Shown: positions 11,226-51,497, counted from the first letter of the stretch. The stretch: DNA of 64,000 nucleotides from Micromussa lordhowensis (GCA_964020085.1 OZ026599.1:26411329-26475328); one strand, 5' to 3'. Program-made: numbers and translations. Notes: generated from the letters alone by a model not told the origin.

Positions 11226-13299
11226 AAGCCTCGCACCATGTAGAATCAATGATGAAAGGCCTTCGAAGAGAAAAACAAACAAAATAACGGGCTGTTAATT
11301 TCTTATGACGATCAGAAGGACTTTGGGTAACGATCAGAAAACCTTACTCTCTATTTATTTATGGCTGCAAATGTGCTCGTCCCAGGACCCACTGCAAAAC
11401 CAAGCTGAGAGACTAGTGGAGGTGTCTGGTGATGATGAATAAGAACCCTGAGGCCTACCCGATATCCTATGGCGGAATAATCATGTTGGTGAACGTCTAA
11501 CACGAGATGAAGTCCAAGGTTTTTCCCAGCCTACTTGACCTTTAAAATCTGCTGACCATCTTTACCTAAACACACACAAAATGTGTAAAAATGAGTCGGC
11601 TTATAGTTATGGGAATCTTTCAGCTCGGTTAGAAATAAATTTAGTAAGCAATTATTGATGAGGTTTTTGTGATATCCAGAATAATCAAGGTCGAGGTAAG
11701 GGTTATCAGCCATGATATGATAACCCGTGACCTTGACATGATTATCTGCAGTTATGACGTCACGAGCACTGATTTCGAAAATTCACTGTAGGCTTTCGGC
11801 CAATCAGAAAAGAGTTAGAGAGTTGAATATATAATAATAATAGTAATTGGACCTCGTGTCGTAAAATTCAGCGAGTAATCGGCCTCGCGCGACTAACTAA
11901 TCGTATCTATAACAAATTTCGGAAACAAAATATTTTTTGGAGAACCTCTTTTGAGCGAAAAAGTTTAAAGCGCTTTCCATGAAAAAGTCTAGGAAACAAC
12001 TTTAATTCAAACGGGAAATTGGACACCCACGTGATCACGCGTCGACTACGTGACAATTAGGCGCACGGAGAACCAATCACGCTCGAGAATTTAGTTATAG
12101 ATGCTTAACTAAGCTGTTGCTTCTTGGTTAGGTGAATATTGAATGATACTTTACCGTTTATCGCACGCATCCACCATTTACATGCGTTCCGGACAATCGC
12201 TGCTTTTTTAAATAAAAAACGGATATCTCAGCTTTTGTCACTTATTGTCCGGAATTAAAAACTACGGTGTGTGCTTTAAAAATCAACACCATGCCCTATA
12301 CGCTAATTTTCATCGCCCTTGCACAGGGCTATCCAAGGAAGCCGGAACTTAAGGCTCTTCTCAAAATATATTGTGATTTACTTAGGACAAGAGTTTATTT
12401 CTAAACAGTAAACACTAAACAAGGCAATTCTTAATCGATGTGCGATATTATAATTTTAATTACAATTCTACAGTTTTAGTACATGAATATTCCAAGGAGA
12501 AAGTGTCCAGTATCGTATCGGTACGTTACCCAATTTTTTCCCTTTTATAGTCGAAGTCTCGTGAGTAAGGTGAACTCAGTCATATTAACGCTGTCATATT
12601 TTCTCCAGTCTGCTGTGTCATTCGAAACATCAATTCCCCTTAAATGTCTCAAGACATACGTGAAAAGGTCTCTGTATTCGCTTGCCTGAACTGCAGAACC
12701 TCTGAACATGTTAAAGTTGCAAATGGTGATAGCTGGAAACTCTGGCGCATCTTCGTATAAATTCCTGAGTTACTTTTGTAGTAACGGGGTAGCTGTAGTA
12801 TTTTGTTACTACTTTAGACGACTGCAACGAGAACCACGCCACTCCTAAGAGAAGGAACACGGCCCAGATAATGCGTCGATAGGGGGATCGACTAGTGAAC
12901 ACATCTTGCAAACCATGGAGAGTGGACTATTCCACGAAGCAATTCCACCTGCGTTTCATGGCGAGTAATTTATTTGGTTCTGCTGATTCAGACGCGCTGG
13001 TCTCAGCATTAACCTTATTGGATTTTGACGGAATCCAAGAGTTAGGCTTGATGTGCGGGAGTTCTGACATTTCTGAAGCCATTTTAAAATCGACCGACAC
13101 ACTGTCCATTCTCACGCAACTCTTAAAATTAACGTTAGGAAGACTAATACTTCATCGTGCTCAAGAAGTTATGTTGTCTATCAACGACCCATGAACAACG
13201 TCTGGTGGTTGTTAAAGTCATAAAATATATCTCATATATATCATACTTAGCCAAAATTTGAGTCTCCTAAAAGCAATGGACTTCTTTTTAATAAATTGC

Positions 13300-15256
13300 G
13301 AAGTTGCGAAAATGGGCGAAAATTATAGTTATTTTTGTTATTAGATTTCATTTGTTGATCAGCCGTCTAACTCATTAGCATATGCATGTAAAAATAATTT
13401 CAAACTTTTTTCAAAATGTAAAATTATTTTTTAAAAAAGGTAGTTAACAAAACAGATGTGATGTAATCAATTTCATATTTTTAGCTCTTGTTTCAGTTTG
13501 CATAAAATGCAACATTGCAAATTTCAAGATGACTTGCCTATAATTAGCGAGACGTTTTTCTGCATATTTTATTTGTTTTGTTCTTGCTTTACTTTCCTTT
13601 GTACTAATTTCTGGCCAAAATAAACGATTATGTTACCGAAATTATGGTGATCAAAGTTACGATTTTGCTAATAAGTTTATTATAGAAATTGCGAACGAGA
13701 ATGTCTATGCATGTAAATGGTAATCGATGCTATGCATTAAGAGTCCTTTAAAAAAATAAAATCGAAAACTATTTTTTGTACTGTTTGCCAATTTGGTCCA
13801 TGTTTGATCCAATTTGCCATATTTGGTCGTAATGTACTCAAAGAATTATTTATAACTAACAGGCAACTTTTTTTTTAGCCGAAAGCGTTTTAGAAATCAT
13901 GGAAAATTTATTTTTCATTCTGTCTGGTCTGCTCATTGTTTCTTGTGTTTGTGAGATGGTGGGAATTAAGTCGGAGGAAAACCACAAAATAATCATTTCC
14001 TGAGGTAAAAAGTAATTTAAACAAAGATAGGCACGGCTGAGAAAGATTTTAAAGACTTGTCACCGGCCTTGACATGATTAGCCTGAACACGAAAGTAAAA
14101 ACAACAAACGAACTAGCAATAAGCGATGTGACTTGTTTAGCGATCAGAGGTAAGGGTGCACGGATCATTTCAGGTTTGTTAAGCAAATCGAACCCGCAAA
14201 GCTAAACGTAGCCAGGAGGCTGGTAGCGGAAATCCAATGACGTCACTCGCATTTCAGCGTTCTGATAGGGTAACTTCAACTTCAACTTTATTTACTATTT
14301 GACAAAAGAAAAATACAAAAATGGTCGCTTCCCGCAAATAGCATTGGATAGTCAAGGCGGGAAGCGACAGGAGAAAATAGGTTTACATTACAGCCTGTCA
14401 AATTTAAACAAGGTATGCAAGAACCAATAAAAATGCTTAAATTAAAATGAGAGTCGTGATAAAAAAATCTGTGCAAGTTAAACACTGGTTCACTGATTCA
14501 TGAACAGGCGGAAAATCAGTGAGCTCTTGAAAATGGTAACCGGTCTAATTTTCAGCCCTACTTCTTTGTAATTTAGAGCAAACTAAACTTAAAAAAAAAA
14601 ACAACAACAAAAGCGCCTAAAAAAACGCCGTACGCTTAGCGTATTCGTAGAGCATGGTATAGTGGCTCATATAGCCCATGATGGCTAAGCCAATGAAAAC
14701 TCTCAAATTGCATTATTCAATGATCCAGTTTTTAATAATGACTATTATTATTATTAACATCATTATTATTTATTAACGGGGTTCCACTGGAATGGTACAA
14801 AATGTATTTGGGGAACACTCCAGAAAACTGTTTTCAATGTCAAACGGAAAGCGCTCTTGTGCTTATAACTTTTAATGAACCTACAAAGGTCAGTGTTCTT
14901 CACTAGCAGTATCAATGGCTCGTACAGAGCGATCGTAGTGGCGAAGGTAGTTCTCAAAAGGACGTTTGTTGATGACTGACGTCTCGACAGCCCGAGTGAA
15001 TTCATCCTGAAAATCAGGTGCAAAGCACTCTCGCTGAATACAATCTTTCTCTTACAAAAACATTTCAGCTAACGAGATCAAACTTTGTGATTTTTCCTCC
15101 AAATTATCAGGAAAAATCCTGGTGTGTCATTTGTTTGCTCACGTGACTTAACCTTTCTATGGCAACTATGTTTTCAAAGAGTGTTTCGCCCCAACTGTTT
15201 TCCAGCTTAAACTTCTCTTTTAGTGTATGTTTAATTTTAATTTATGACGATTTTAT
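13300..15256. other. intergenic; retroelement tails only
   Basis: No gene. Near 14275-14300, minus-strand TAAATAAAGTTGAAGTTGAAG resembles the simple-repeat tail of a non-LTR element. At about 14930-15010 a minus-strand fragment containing GTCGAGACGTCAGTC resembles the decayed 3' part of a Penelope or hammerhead-bearing element like that at 40960-41195; its catalytic GAAA reads GAGA. Confidence 0.5.
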
Positions 15257-15327
15257 TCCAATTTGTTGCATCCTCGTATGCTGAGTTCTGGAATGCATTG
15301 TCTCACTTGAAAGATTTCAAAAATTCA
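15257..15327 (+). repeat. 71-bp perfect direct repeat, first copy
   Basis: Identical to 15961-16031, starting TCCAATTTGTTGCATCC and ending CAAAAATTCA. The second copy is the truncated 5' end of the Penelope element. This one is a separate short piece that diverges immediately afterwards. 633 bp of other DNA separates the two. Confidence 0.9.
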
Positions 15328-16301
15328 AGGTAGCGAATCCAAGATGGCGGACATTTTGAAATGTGTGACGTCATCTCGTTGTTCTGTGACGTCGTCGCCA
15401 TTGGCGGTGCAATGAGCATGCGTATACAAGTAATCCTGGACTCCTCTTCTCCAACCTGGGTTCAGGGACTGGACTATTACACAATAGTGTGCAATGGCTC
15501 AGCCAATCATATTACAGCATTTGCATTAGTATACTAGTGGAATTCTACTAAAACTCGATAGAAACACGGCAAATGTTCTCTATTTCTTAAATGATATAAC
15601 ATATATAATTTATATCAATCACGATTCTTGTCATCAAATAAATCTGTCAATAAGAGACAACACCTTCGGTAGTAGATGCAGCTGGAACAACAACTTTCAC
15701 ATCGCTCAGTAACTCCGTGTTGAAAAGAAGGACAATAAACGTAGTTCTCTCAGTGATAGCTGAACACTTCGTCCGCCAGTTCTCTTCAACAACGTTACCA
15801 TTGTTACTCTTTGGTTTGCTTTCATTATTATTCGAATCAACAATATTTCGATGAGAGAGCTTATCAATTATACTGTTTAAGTAGCCCGCCTAGAATAGCT
15901 GTGCTAACACTGCGGGCTACAAAGGCCTTTTTCACAATTGTAAAAATAAAGTTCATGTCCTCCAATTTGTTGCATCCTCGTATGCTGAGTTCTGGAATGC
16001 ATTGTCTCACTTGAAAGATTTCAAAAATTCAGTCCTCCGTCTCAATGGGTATCCTGAAAACATTATAGACCAAACTAAGCACTCCCAGAACCACCTGAAA
16101 GACCCTCGACCTCTCAACACAGAATGGTCGTACCTGAAGATCCCATATATCTCCGAACGTCTAAACTACAGAATCACAAGCATTTTCCGGAAAGAGGGCA
16201 TACCTGTACGGGTCGCGCACAAGTCATACACTCTCAGACGAGCTCTCTCTCACAACAACAAAGAACGGACATGCACGAGGGCCAACTGTCCTATCTCCGA
16301 C

Positions 16302-16755
16302 GCAGTTGTCCGTTTCGTAAACGGTCGATGCCATTTTGGCGACACTTAGAAATTTTTTCTAACTGTAAACGAATTTTTCTCTACTAAATTAAAGAAAAAG
16401 GAAAATTTGCAAGTACCACCTAGTATCGAACCCAGAACCTCTGTTTCCTGACATCCCTCTTATACAACTACACTACCAGGTTCATCCGCCAAATTTCCGC
16501 AAAATTTAATTATAAAATGTAACTTTCTTAAATATTAATGATAGAGCTGCCCCAACCTACAAATGAAAGCTAACCGCAAGCAAACCAGTGTGAATATGAA
16601 GAATTAAGCATTTGGTGAGTGCATTTAACTCCATCAACAAATTCTAACCAGTTTCTACCTTGTCCAGGCCTAAACTGAATCAGATATGGCATCTTCCATT
16701 CTGAAAGGCTTGGTTACCAATTATGGCATCGACCGTTTACGAAACGGAAATCAGC
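16302..16755. mobile_element. 454-bp TIR element with tRNA-like core, 9-bp TSD
   Basis: Flanked by exact ATCTCCGAC at 16293-16301 and 16756-16764. About 40-bp terminal inverted repeats share CCGTTTCGTAAACGG followed by TCGATGCCAT. A 9-bp duplication and long TIRs are typical of Mutator-like elements; no transposase is present. The interior (about 16415-16490, minus strand) contains a tRNA-like unit with A-box-like TGGTAGTGTAG and B box GGTTCGATACT, followed by a T-rich tail. Confidence 0.9.
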
Positions 16756-17259
16756 ATCTCCGACACCAGATTGTGCTTATTACGCAATGCTGTTTACCAA
16801 ATCACGTGTAAAAACTGCAACCAACATTATATCGGGAGCACTACACGCTTTATCCATGATCGTGTAAGGGAACACCTGAACAATGATAACTCCTCTGTGA
16901 AAAAACACCTTTCTAAGTGCCAAAACAAAGTCCACAAAGGCATCGAAATCAAGAGTATTGTACTAGAAAACGACCCCGCAAATCTGCGTCTGTTCGAAGC
17001 GTTCTACATACGAAACCACAAACCTACCATCAACTCCCGAGAGGAATGCAGCGAATTCGCGGACCTTTTGTTCTAAAAATTATTTCGCATATCTTAAGAC
17101 CACTTTGACACTCGCTCATTAGATCATGCCACTCGTTTTTATTCGTTTTTATTCATATTTGCACCCAATTATTTATCTCAGGCATTTTACTCCATATTGG
17201 CTTTTCACACGTTTTTACTTTACACCTGTATATAAGCCCCACGCGGAATATTTTTTCTT

Positions 17260-17296
17260 ATCCCTGATGATGCCGTGGATCGGCGAAAGCTTGGAT
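17260..17296 (+). ncRNA. hammerhead ribozyme, type I, in Penelope 3' region
   Basis: Order of parts: stem I strand ATCC, core CTGATGA (17264-17270), stem II GCCG-TGGAT-CGGC, core GAAA (17285-17288), very short stem III GCTT, then stem I strand GGAT (17293-17296). All invariant core positions are present. The predicted cleavage is after T17292. Minimal-stem-III hammerheads are known from Penelope-like elements and retrozymes, where they process transcripts. Confidence 0.82.
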
Positions 17297-17663
17297 TTTA
17301 AACGTTTTTAACATCAGTTTTACAGTAGTGTAAGGCCTCAATCGAACCTTTCACAATTTCAAAGTTCATGTTGTTGTCATGTTCTGGCTCGAACTCGGAA
17401 ACGAAACTTGAAAAAAATGAAGTAGGCTTCGAACTGCGGTCTCACTGTTGGTTCGAGTGACACAATTCATTTTAAATTTTCTGTAGTGAAAAAACGAACG
17501 GATTTTAAACCGACTTAATGCAACTGACAATAGCCCATTTTCGAGTTGCCTTATGCCTCGCTCGATCAAAGGAATATGAAAATTAGCTGAATTTGCCGCA
17601 TGTGAATGAAATCACATTTTCATATGAAAAGTGGGCACTGCTCTGGTTGTGTTTAATCAACAT

Positions 17664-18295
17664 GTCCTCCTCTTTGAATTTACGATTATCGTTAATTGTA
17701 AAGTCCCTTTGGATTTACGATTATCGTTAATTTAGAACACTCTTTCCCAGGACATTTCAGAAAAGAAAAAAAAATCATATTACTTGGACCGGATTTGAAC
17801 CCGGAACTACCCGGCGCTAGGAACGACTACTTACTACTAGACCACTGAAGCACAAGACGACGGTAACGGTATTTAACTAAATATTTAATAGAATCTTGCA
17901 TAGAATATCACTGATTAGGCCTAAGCGCAGATTTCAAATGGTTAGCTTTTTGTTAAGGTTTGGTGATCGACCTTTCCATGCACTTTCTAAAATTGTTTTT
18001 TAGCGAGTAATGATATATGCTTACCGCAGGATGTAGAATAAGCGCATGAATTATACTGTTTAAAAATTGAGATTTGTTCAGCTAGCGACGTGGTGGTTTA
18101 ATGGTTAGAAGACAGGATTACAAAGCGAACAATCCCAGGTTCGAGTCCCGCGTCCAGACACTTGGGTTTCCTTTTAAACAAGATATGTTCATTTCCCAGA
18201 ATTCCTATCAAACTTTGAGTGTTCTAAATTAACGATAATCATAAATCCAAAGGGACTTTACAATTAACGATAATCGTTAATTCAAAGAGGAGAAC
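17664..18295. mobile_element. 632-bp TIR element with two divergent tRNA-like segments
   Basis: TIRs of about 83 bp at 17664-17748 and 18213-18295, nearly identical (CTCCTCTTTGAATT ... TTTAGAACACTC). Each contains two copies of GATTATCGTTAATT-type sequence. Inside, a tRNA-like segment on the minus strand (about 17785-17855; TGGTCTAGTAG, GGTTCAAATCC) and one on the plus strand (about 18090-18162; GGTTTAATGGTTAG, GGTTCGAGTCC) point outward toward each TIR. No protein is encoded. Target duplication is unclear. Confidence 0.85.
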
Positions 18296-18322
18296 GCGTT
18301 GGTTTAATTCAGTAAAGCAAGC

Positions 18323-18392
18323 AACCTCGTTCCCAGGGTCCTTTCCTTCCCGCTCCTGGGGAAGGGAAGGAGAGGACCCTAGGAACGAGGTT
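18323..18392. mobile_element. 70-bp hairpin element with 11-bp target duplication
   Basis: Near-perfect hairpin from AACCTCGTTCCCAGGGTCC to its inverted partner ending CGAGGTT. Exact direct repeats GTAAAGCAAGC flank it at 18312-18322 and 18393-18403. Same architecture as the 61-bp hairpin at 5686 but unrelated in sequence. Confidence 0.85.
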
Positions 18393-18561
18393 GTAAAGCA
18401 AGCAAATCAAACATAAATCGAAGAAACCATGGAATAAAAAGCACGAGGTCGATCCTTGTACTTCATGTACGAGTAATGAAATGTTACCCACGGTCCGACT
18501 AGAACCTAGGCTACAAAGACCAATACAACCAGAATTTTTATGGTCTGACACCGAACCAAAT

Positions 18562-18733
18562 AGACCATTTCCGAGTTACCTAAAGCCTCTCTTTCAAAGC
18601 GAGGCCTGGTGCACAACCATTCATATGAAAAAGAGTTCAATTTGCATGTGAATGAAATCTCATTTTCATATGAAAGGTGAGCACCAAGACTCGCTTTGAG
18701 AAAGAGGCTAAAGGTAATTCGGAGATTGGCTAT
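18562..18733. mobile_element. palindromic MITE
   Basis: Left CCATTTCCGAGTTACCTAAA and right TAAAGGTAATTCGGAGATTGG are inverted; inner CTCGCTTTGA-GAAAGAGGC also pairs. The middle has ATTCATATGAAAA-type AT-rich DNA. A more diverged relative lies at about 17530-17645. Confidence 0.75.
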
Positions 18734-18739
18734 TACTGT

Positions 18740-20225
18740 GATTTTTTTAAAATTGTGTGCGGCGCCAACGCGAATGGTTTTTAAGCTGTGGTCTGACACA
18801 GGGTATGGTTTCTGCACTATAGGCATAACTCTCTGTACGTTAAAAAAACCATCATTAACATTTTAAAGATTACCTATAACTTAAAAACTAAGCATGAGAA
18901 CATACTTCAAAGACAAAATTCAATAACCTCTATTTCCTTTTAAGAAAAAGCAAAACAAACAAAAACCAAAAAAAATCGGTCAAGTAATGTGACCAGACAA
19001 GGGTAGTTTTCCTTTTACTTTAAAAAAAACATGGAAATTTCGGTCAGATTGTGAATGGTAAGCCAATTTTGGCTCGACAGACCGGAAAATTTTGAAACAA
19101 ACGGGACGTCTTTCCGTGTGGAAAGTGTGCTTACCATTTGCAATTTTTAACCGCCACCTTGGAATTAAGATCGGGTGCATTTCTTGTCCTAGTCCGCTTT
19201 CGGTAAATTGGGCATTTTTAGGCAATGATAAATGGCCAATCCGAACGGAGCAGTTTTAATTTGCTTACCATTTGCACAAACCGTCGACGAACCGGTTTGC
19301 GGTAAATGATAAACAACCTAGTAGGTCATTGTTAACTATGTCTCTGTTGAAACTGATTGAAGCCGACACCGGTGAAACAACACACATTTCGCAGAGTTTT
19401 TTTAAATTCATTTTTATTCGTAACTTAAGACGTATGATAACAGGACTGCGCAACCGACTGTTGCAACCAGCGCGCGCCATCTCGTTTTTTTTATCGGGTA
19501 AATAAAATACACATTATACTGTACTTAAAAAGCCCGATCGGTTCAAAACCGAACAACTGGAACAAAATATTATATGTTGATAAGAAGTTAATAGTATAGT
19601 GGAACCTTTTTAAAACGAACGCAACGAGGGGCAGAGATGAGTGTCCGCACCATGGAGGTAGTAGAGATTTTAATTCGTATTCATTTTTGAATGAATTCTG
19701 GTTTCTCTAAGACAAAGCTAACTACTGTCCGTAATATAGAGGAATGCTTGTTGGAAGAAGCAAGGTTCTGTAATATTGTTGTTATTTTTTTGTGTTTTCT
19801 TTTGGTTTCGTTTTGTTTTGTTTTTTTTTCTTCTTTTGTTTAAGTCAGGAGAGGTCCGACTGTTTGAACACCTCATAATTACGCCACATTATTAGAAACA
19901 CAAGCTCCATCCTTCTTGGATCAAGTTAGCGAACAATCAGGATTGCGTTTCTATTTGTGGAAATTAGCCGTTTACGGACTGGTAATGACCAAGGGACAGA
20001 CTGCTGATTAAAGGAAGAGCAGGCTACCCTGTTGTCCGATACACTGCATGCATGGGCTCCAAAGGGTTCATATATTGAGGAAACAAAACTTAGGATCGCC
20101 AACACTGTCGTCTTCTTCCTCCGTCAAGAAGGTAAACACGAGAAGATATCGTTGCTTCGTGTTCTTTCACAATGGCGGGTTACAGGTGTTGCTGTCCTCA
20201 CAACTCACAAGAGTTGACGCGTCTT
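18740..20225. other. 3' flank of the ABC transporter gene
   Basis: No coding sequence recognised. The transporter 3' UTR must run leftward from 20225. A minus-strand AATAAA occurs at 19413-19418, about 0.8 kb past the stop, but nothing confirms its use. Confidence 0.45.
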
Positions 20226-49143
<28,918 letters not shown>

Positions 49144-51446
49144 GAGTGCAATTCAAAATCCTTTCTTTTGTTTATTTAATATCACTGTGAACTGATGAAC
49201 AAAAATAAAATAACTTAATTAGGCAATCATGAAAATCATGTCATGTCTCTTGTGACTGCTGCAAAAGTAAGTGCCAATCATACTGAAATACAATTGAGAT
49301 ACAAAACTAGCAATACATACATGCAAGTATGGCAGTAGCAGGAGCAGTAGAACCCATTCAAAAAATAGTGATAAGAGAATATGGGCAGGGCTGGAAAAAG
49401 GGCTGAACCATCCTCCTAGACAAGTAGATTTTCATGCTGGGCATATAACATTTTCATTCTCACTTGTCCGATAAGCAAGGGCTTATGCAAGTCACCTGCC
49501 AACTACATGTACAGTGTACATTATTAAAAGAGAGTCGTATAAGGGTATTCTCATGATGTGTGATTAGCTGAGTTTTTTTTCGTGAAACATGAATTTAGGA
49601 AATTATTCTTCATGATCCGTGACCTGAAGGTCCTTGCTTATTTTTCGTGATTTGGGAAAACAAAATTTTTATACCAGTGATTCTCTATTTTCTCTGTTTG
49701 TGAATCGTGCCTGAGACTATTGAACAACTGCATTCATTAACTTGTCAATCGAGTGAGGACTAAGAACATGTATCAATTGGGATGCTAATTGAGTATTGAT
49801 TGAGATGTCGATCGATGATGTCAATCAACCTTTGGAGAACATGATCTTCTTAAATTTCACAATTAACACAGCTTGTCATGTTTCACTAGCAAAACCCCAT
49901 CTTTCAACAAAAACTTAAAAAGGAAGACTTCAAAACTCTTTTTGAGATACAGAAGATCTAGGGCACTTTTACCCAGAGTATTTTCATTCCAACACTAAAA
50001 AATTGTAATTTGATCGAGTTGACATCTCCCCCCCCCCCCCTCCCACCCCCGCTTATTATACTCCATCGTGCATAAAAATAAGCCGATTTATTTTATAAAC
50101 GAAGTTTACCGTACAAACACAAATTTCTAATCAAGGTATATTGATGAAAAAAGTCTAATGGATAGCTTGTAATTTTAATGGGAGAGCACAGAATGTATTA
50201 AACGAAGCGTGATCTTGGAAGGGGTACAGTAGGTTGCCGGATAACATAACTCCCTCATCGATCCGCTCCCTGACATCCAAGATGCCAGCTGCCTTGAAAC
50301 TATTCAAAGATCAGGTGAGTACTTATTGCTTGTACCCACGAAGTACGCCTGTATTGCAAGCTATGTACAGTCGCAGGACTTTGTTGTATTACCCCGTGTA
50401 AAAACAAAGTCCTTTTATTTATTTATTTGTTTAGTGTAAAAAATCAAACATGAGGAAGAAAAAGTTGGTTGTTTTGTTATGGCTCGTAACTGCGATTTCC
50501 TTTTGAAAATTAGGGGTGGTCCATGGACCGGGTCCATGGGGGGGTCCATGGTGGTCCATGGACTGGGTCCATGGGGTAGTCCATGGACTGGGTCTATGGG
50601 GTAGTCCATGGACGCCGGTCCATGTTTTGGTATACGTCCTTTCAGACCGGGCTCATGTAAACTTAATCGTACCGGTGTGAGTTGTACTGGTCAGAGTTCG
50701 TACCGGTCTCATGTAATCAGGGCCTAAGTTACATTGTCATTTCTCTCTTGAAAATTATTGTACATGTACATGTACATACTGTGAAAGCATAGTGCATGTT
50801 ACATCACCCAAAAGATAAGACCTCATTTCAAATCGAGTTATTAAAGGACTTAATATCTGTGGATAAATAAAAGCTCCTTCCAATATTGACATGACTTTGC
50901 CTAGCTATCCGCTGCCTGCCGAGAAAGAACATCGCACCGGCTAATTGCATGCTAAATACACTGCACGTGCAATGAACTGATGTACAAAATTGTCACACAC
51001 ACTTTACGCCGGTAGCTTGCAATCGACCACTGAGTACAGATACATTGTGTTTCCCATTATGTTACTGGTATTATGAAATGAGCATAGTATTAAAACAAAC
51101 CTATACCATAAATTTCATGACTCAGCAAGAAGCTCGGGTTCTTGTTACTCTATTGATGTCTTATGCATGTACCAGATGTACAGACTTACCCAAAATCGAA
51201 GCCGGCTAGGATGAAATATCGCTGTTTGTTAAAATACTTTCATTTAACGCAACTGCAAGTTGATGTGGTACATGTACCGAACAGTTTGTGCTGATCGTAG
51301 TTGTAGAATGAGAAATCTACGCAGATGCCGGCGTGTTACGATGTCCACCTGTGTTGTGGTGCAACGTCTCCGTCCCAGACTACTATGAGCACGTTCCGAG
51401 TTTGCCGACCTCATGCGGTAGACTGGAATCTAACAAGGAGACCAAA
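49144..51446. other. divergent intergenic region with promoters
   Basis: Separates the transporter start from the helical-repeat gene. No gene seen. A minus-strand 5' UTR exon could lie here but I cannot place it. At 51441-51455 AAAATGGCGGC resembles a YY1-type initiator often found at transcription starts. Confidence 0.5.
50510..50630. repeat. GTCCATGG tandem/palindromic repeat
   Basis: Seven or more GTCCATGG(G/A) words about 15-20 bp apart (GGTCCATGGACTGGGTCC pattern). Self-complementary, so each unit can fold. The short Pro/His-rich open frame here is a by-product. Confidence 0.88.
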
Positions 51447-51491
51447 ATGGCGGCTGTTTTCACCCGTTATGGGATTTTAACGTTATACTAG
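51447..51491 (+). promoter_or_regulatory. 14-codon upstream open reading frame
   Basis: ATG in strong context (AAAATGGCG) opens 14 codons and a TAG at 51489-51491, six bases before the main ATG at 51498. If the transcript includes it, ribosomes would have to leak past or reinitiate, which would lower output of the main protein. If transcription starts within the YY1-like motif, the uORF would be skipped. Confidence 0.55.
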
Positions 51492-51497
51492 CAGAAA

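Larger units (their letters stand above)
10464..13109 (-). pseudogene. ASIC/degenerin-like channel pseudogene, exons 1-3
   Basis: Exon remnants match the gene starting at 57138. Exon 1 copy is 13109 down to about 12560. It has a TCG-to-TAG stop after the basic RRWNCFVE stretch, a 4-bp insertion (AATT) just after the TM1 region, and loss of its 3' end and donor site. Exon 2 copy is 11565-11348, same length as the intact exon (218 bp), but two CAG codons are now TAG. Exon 3 copy is 10620-10464, same length as its partner (157 bp), with an open frame and intact splice sites. Together these exclude a working channel. Confidence 0.9.
10340..13300 (-). repeat. inverted segmental duplication (decayed copy)
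   Basis: This block reverse-complements to sequence at about 56575-61015, including exons and introns of the ASIC-like gene. Unlike a processed copy it keeps introns, so it arose as DNA. Relative to the intact copy it lacks about 400 bp (56695-57103), about 810 bp spanning the end of exon 1 and start of intron 1 (from about 57686 to 58498), and about 150 bp after exon 3. It gains a 67-bp tandem expansion in intron 2. Confidence 0.88.
15961..17330 (+). mobile_element. 5'-truncated Penelope-like element with GIY-YIG domain
   Basis: The frame is open from the left junction (SSYAEFWNAL...) through 16301 and resumes after an inserted element at 16765, ending at the TAA at 17074-17076. The first part contains YISERLNYRITSIFRKEG, a stretch typical of the region after the reverse transcriptase in Penelope-like elements. 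The second has CKNCNQHYIGSTTR with downstream HDRVREHL, a GIY-YIG endonuclease signature. The reverse transcriptase itself is missing. A hammerhead motif follows at 17260. Without the insertion the two parts are in phase, so it was open when hit. Confidence 0.85.

Noticed and set aside
18090..18162. Possible tRNA gene in the TIR element
   Set aside because: Pol III boxes are present but acceptor and anticodon stems pair poorly; treated as tRNA-derived.
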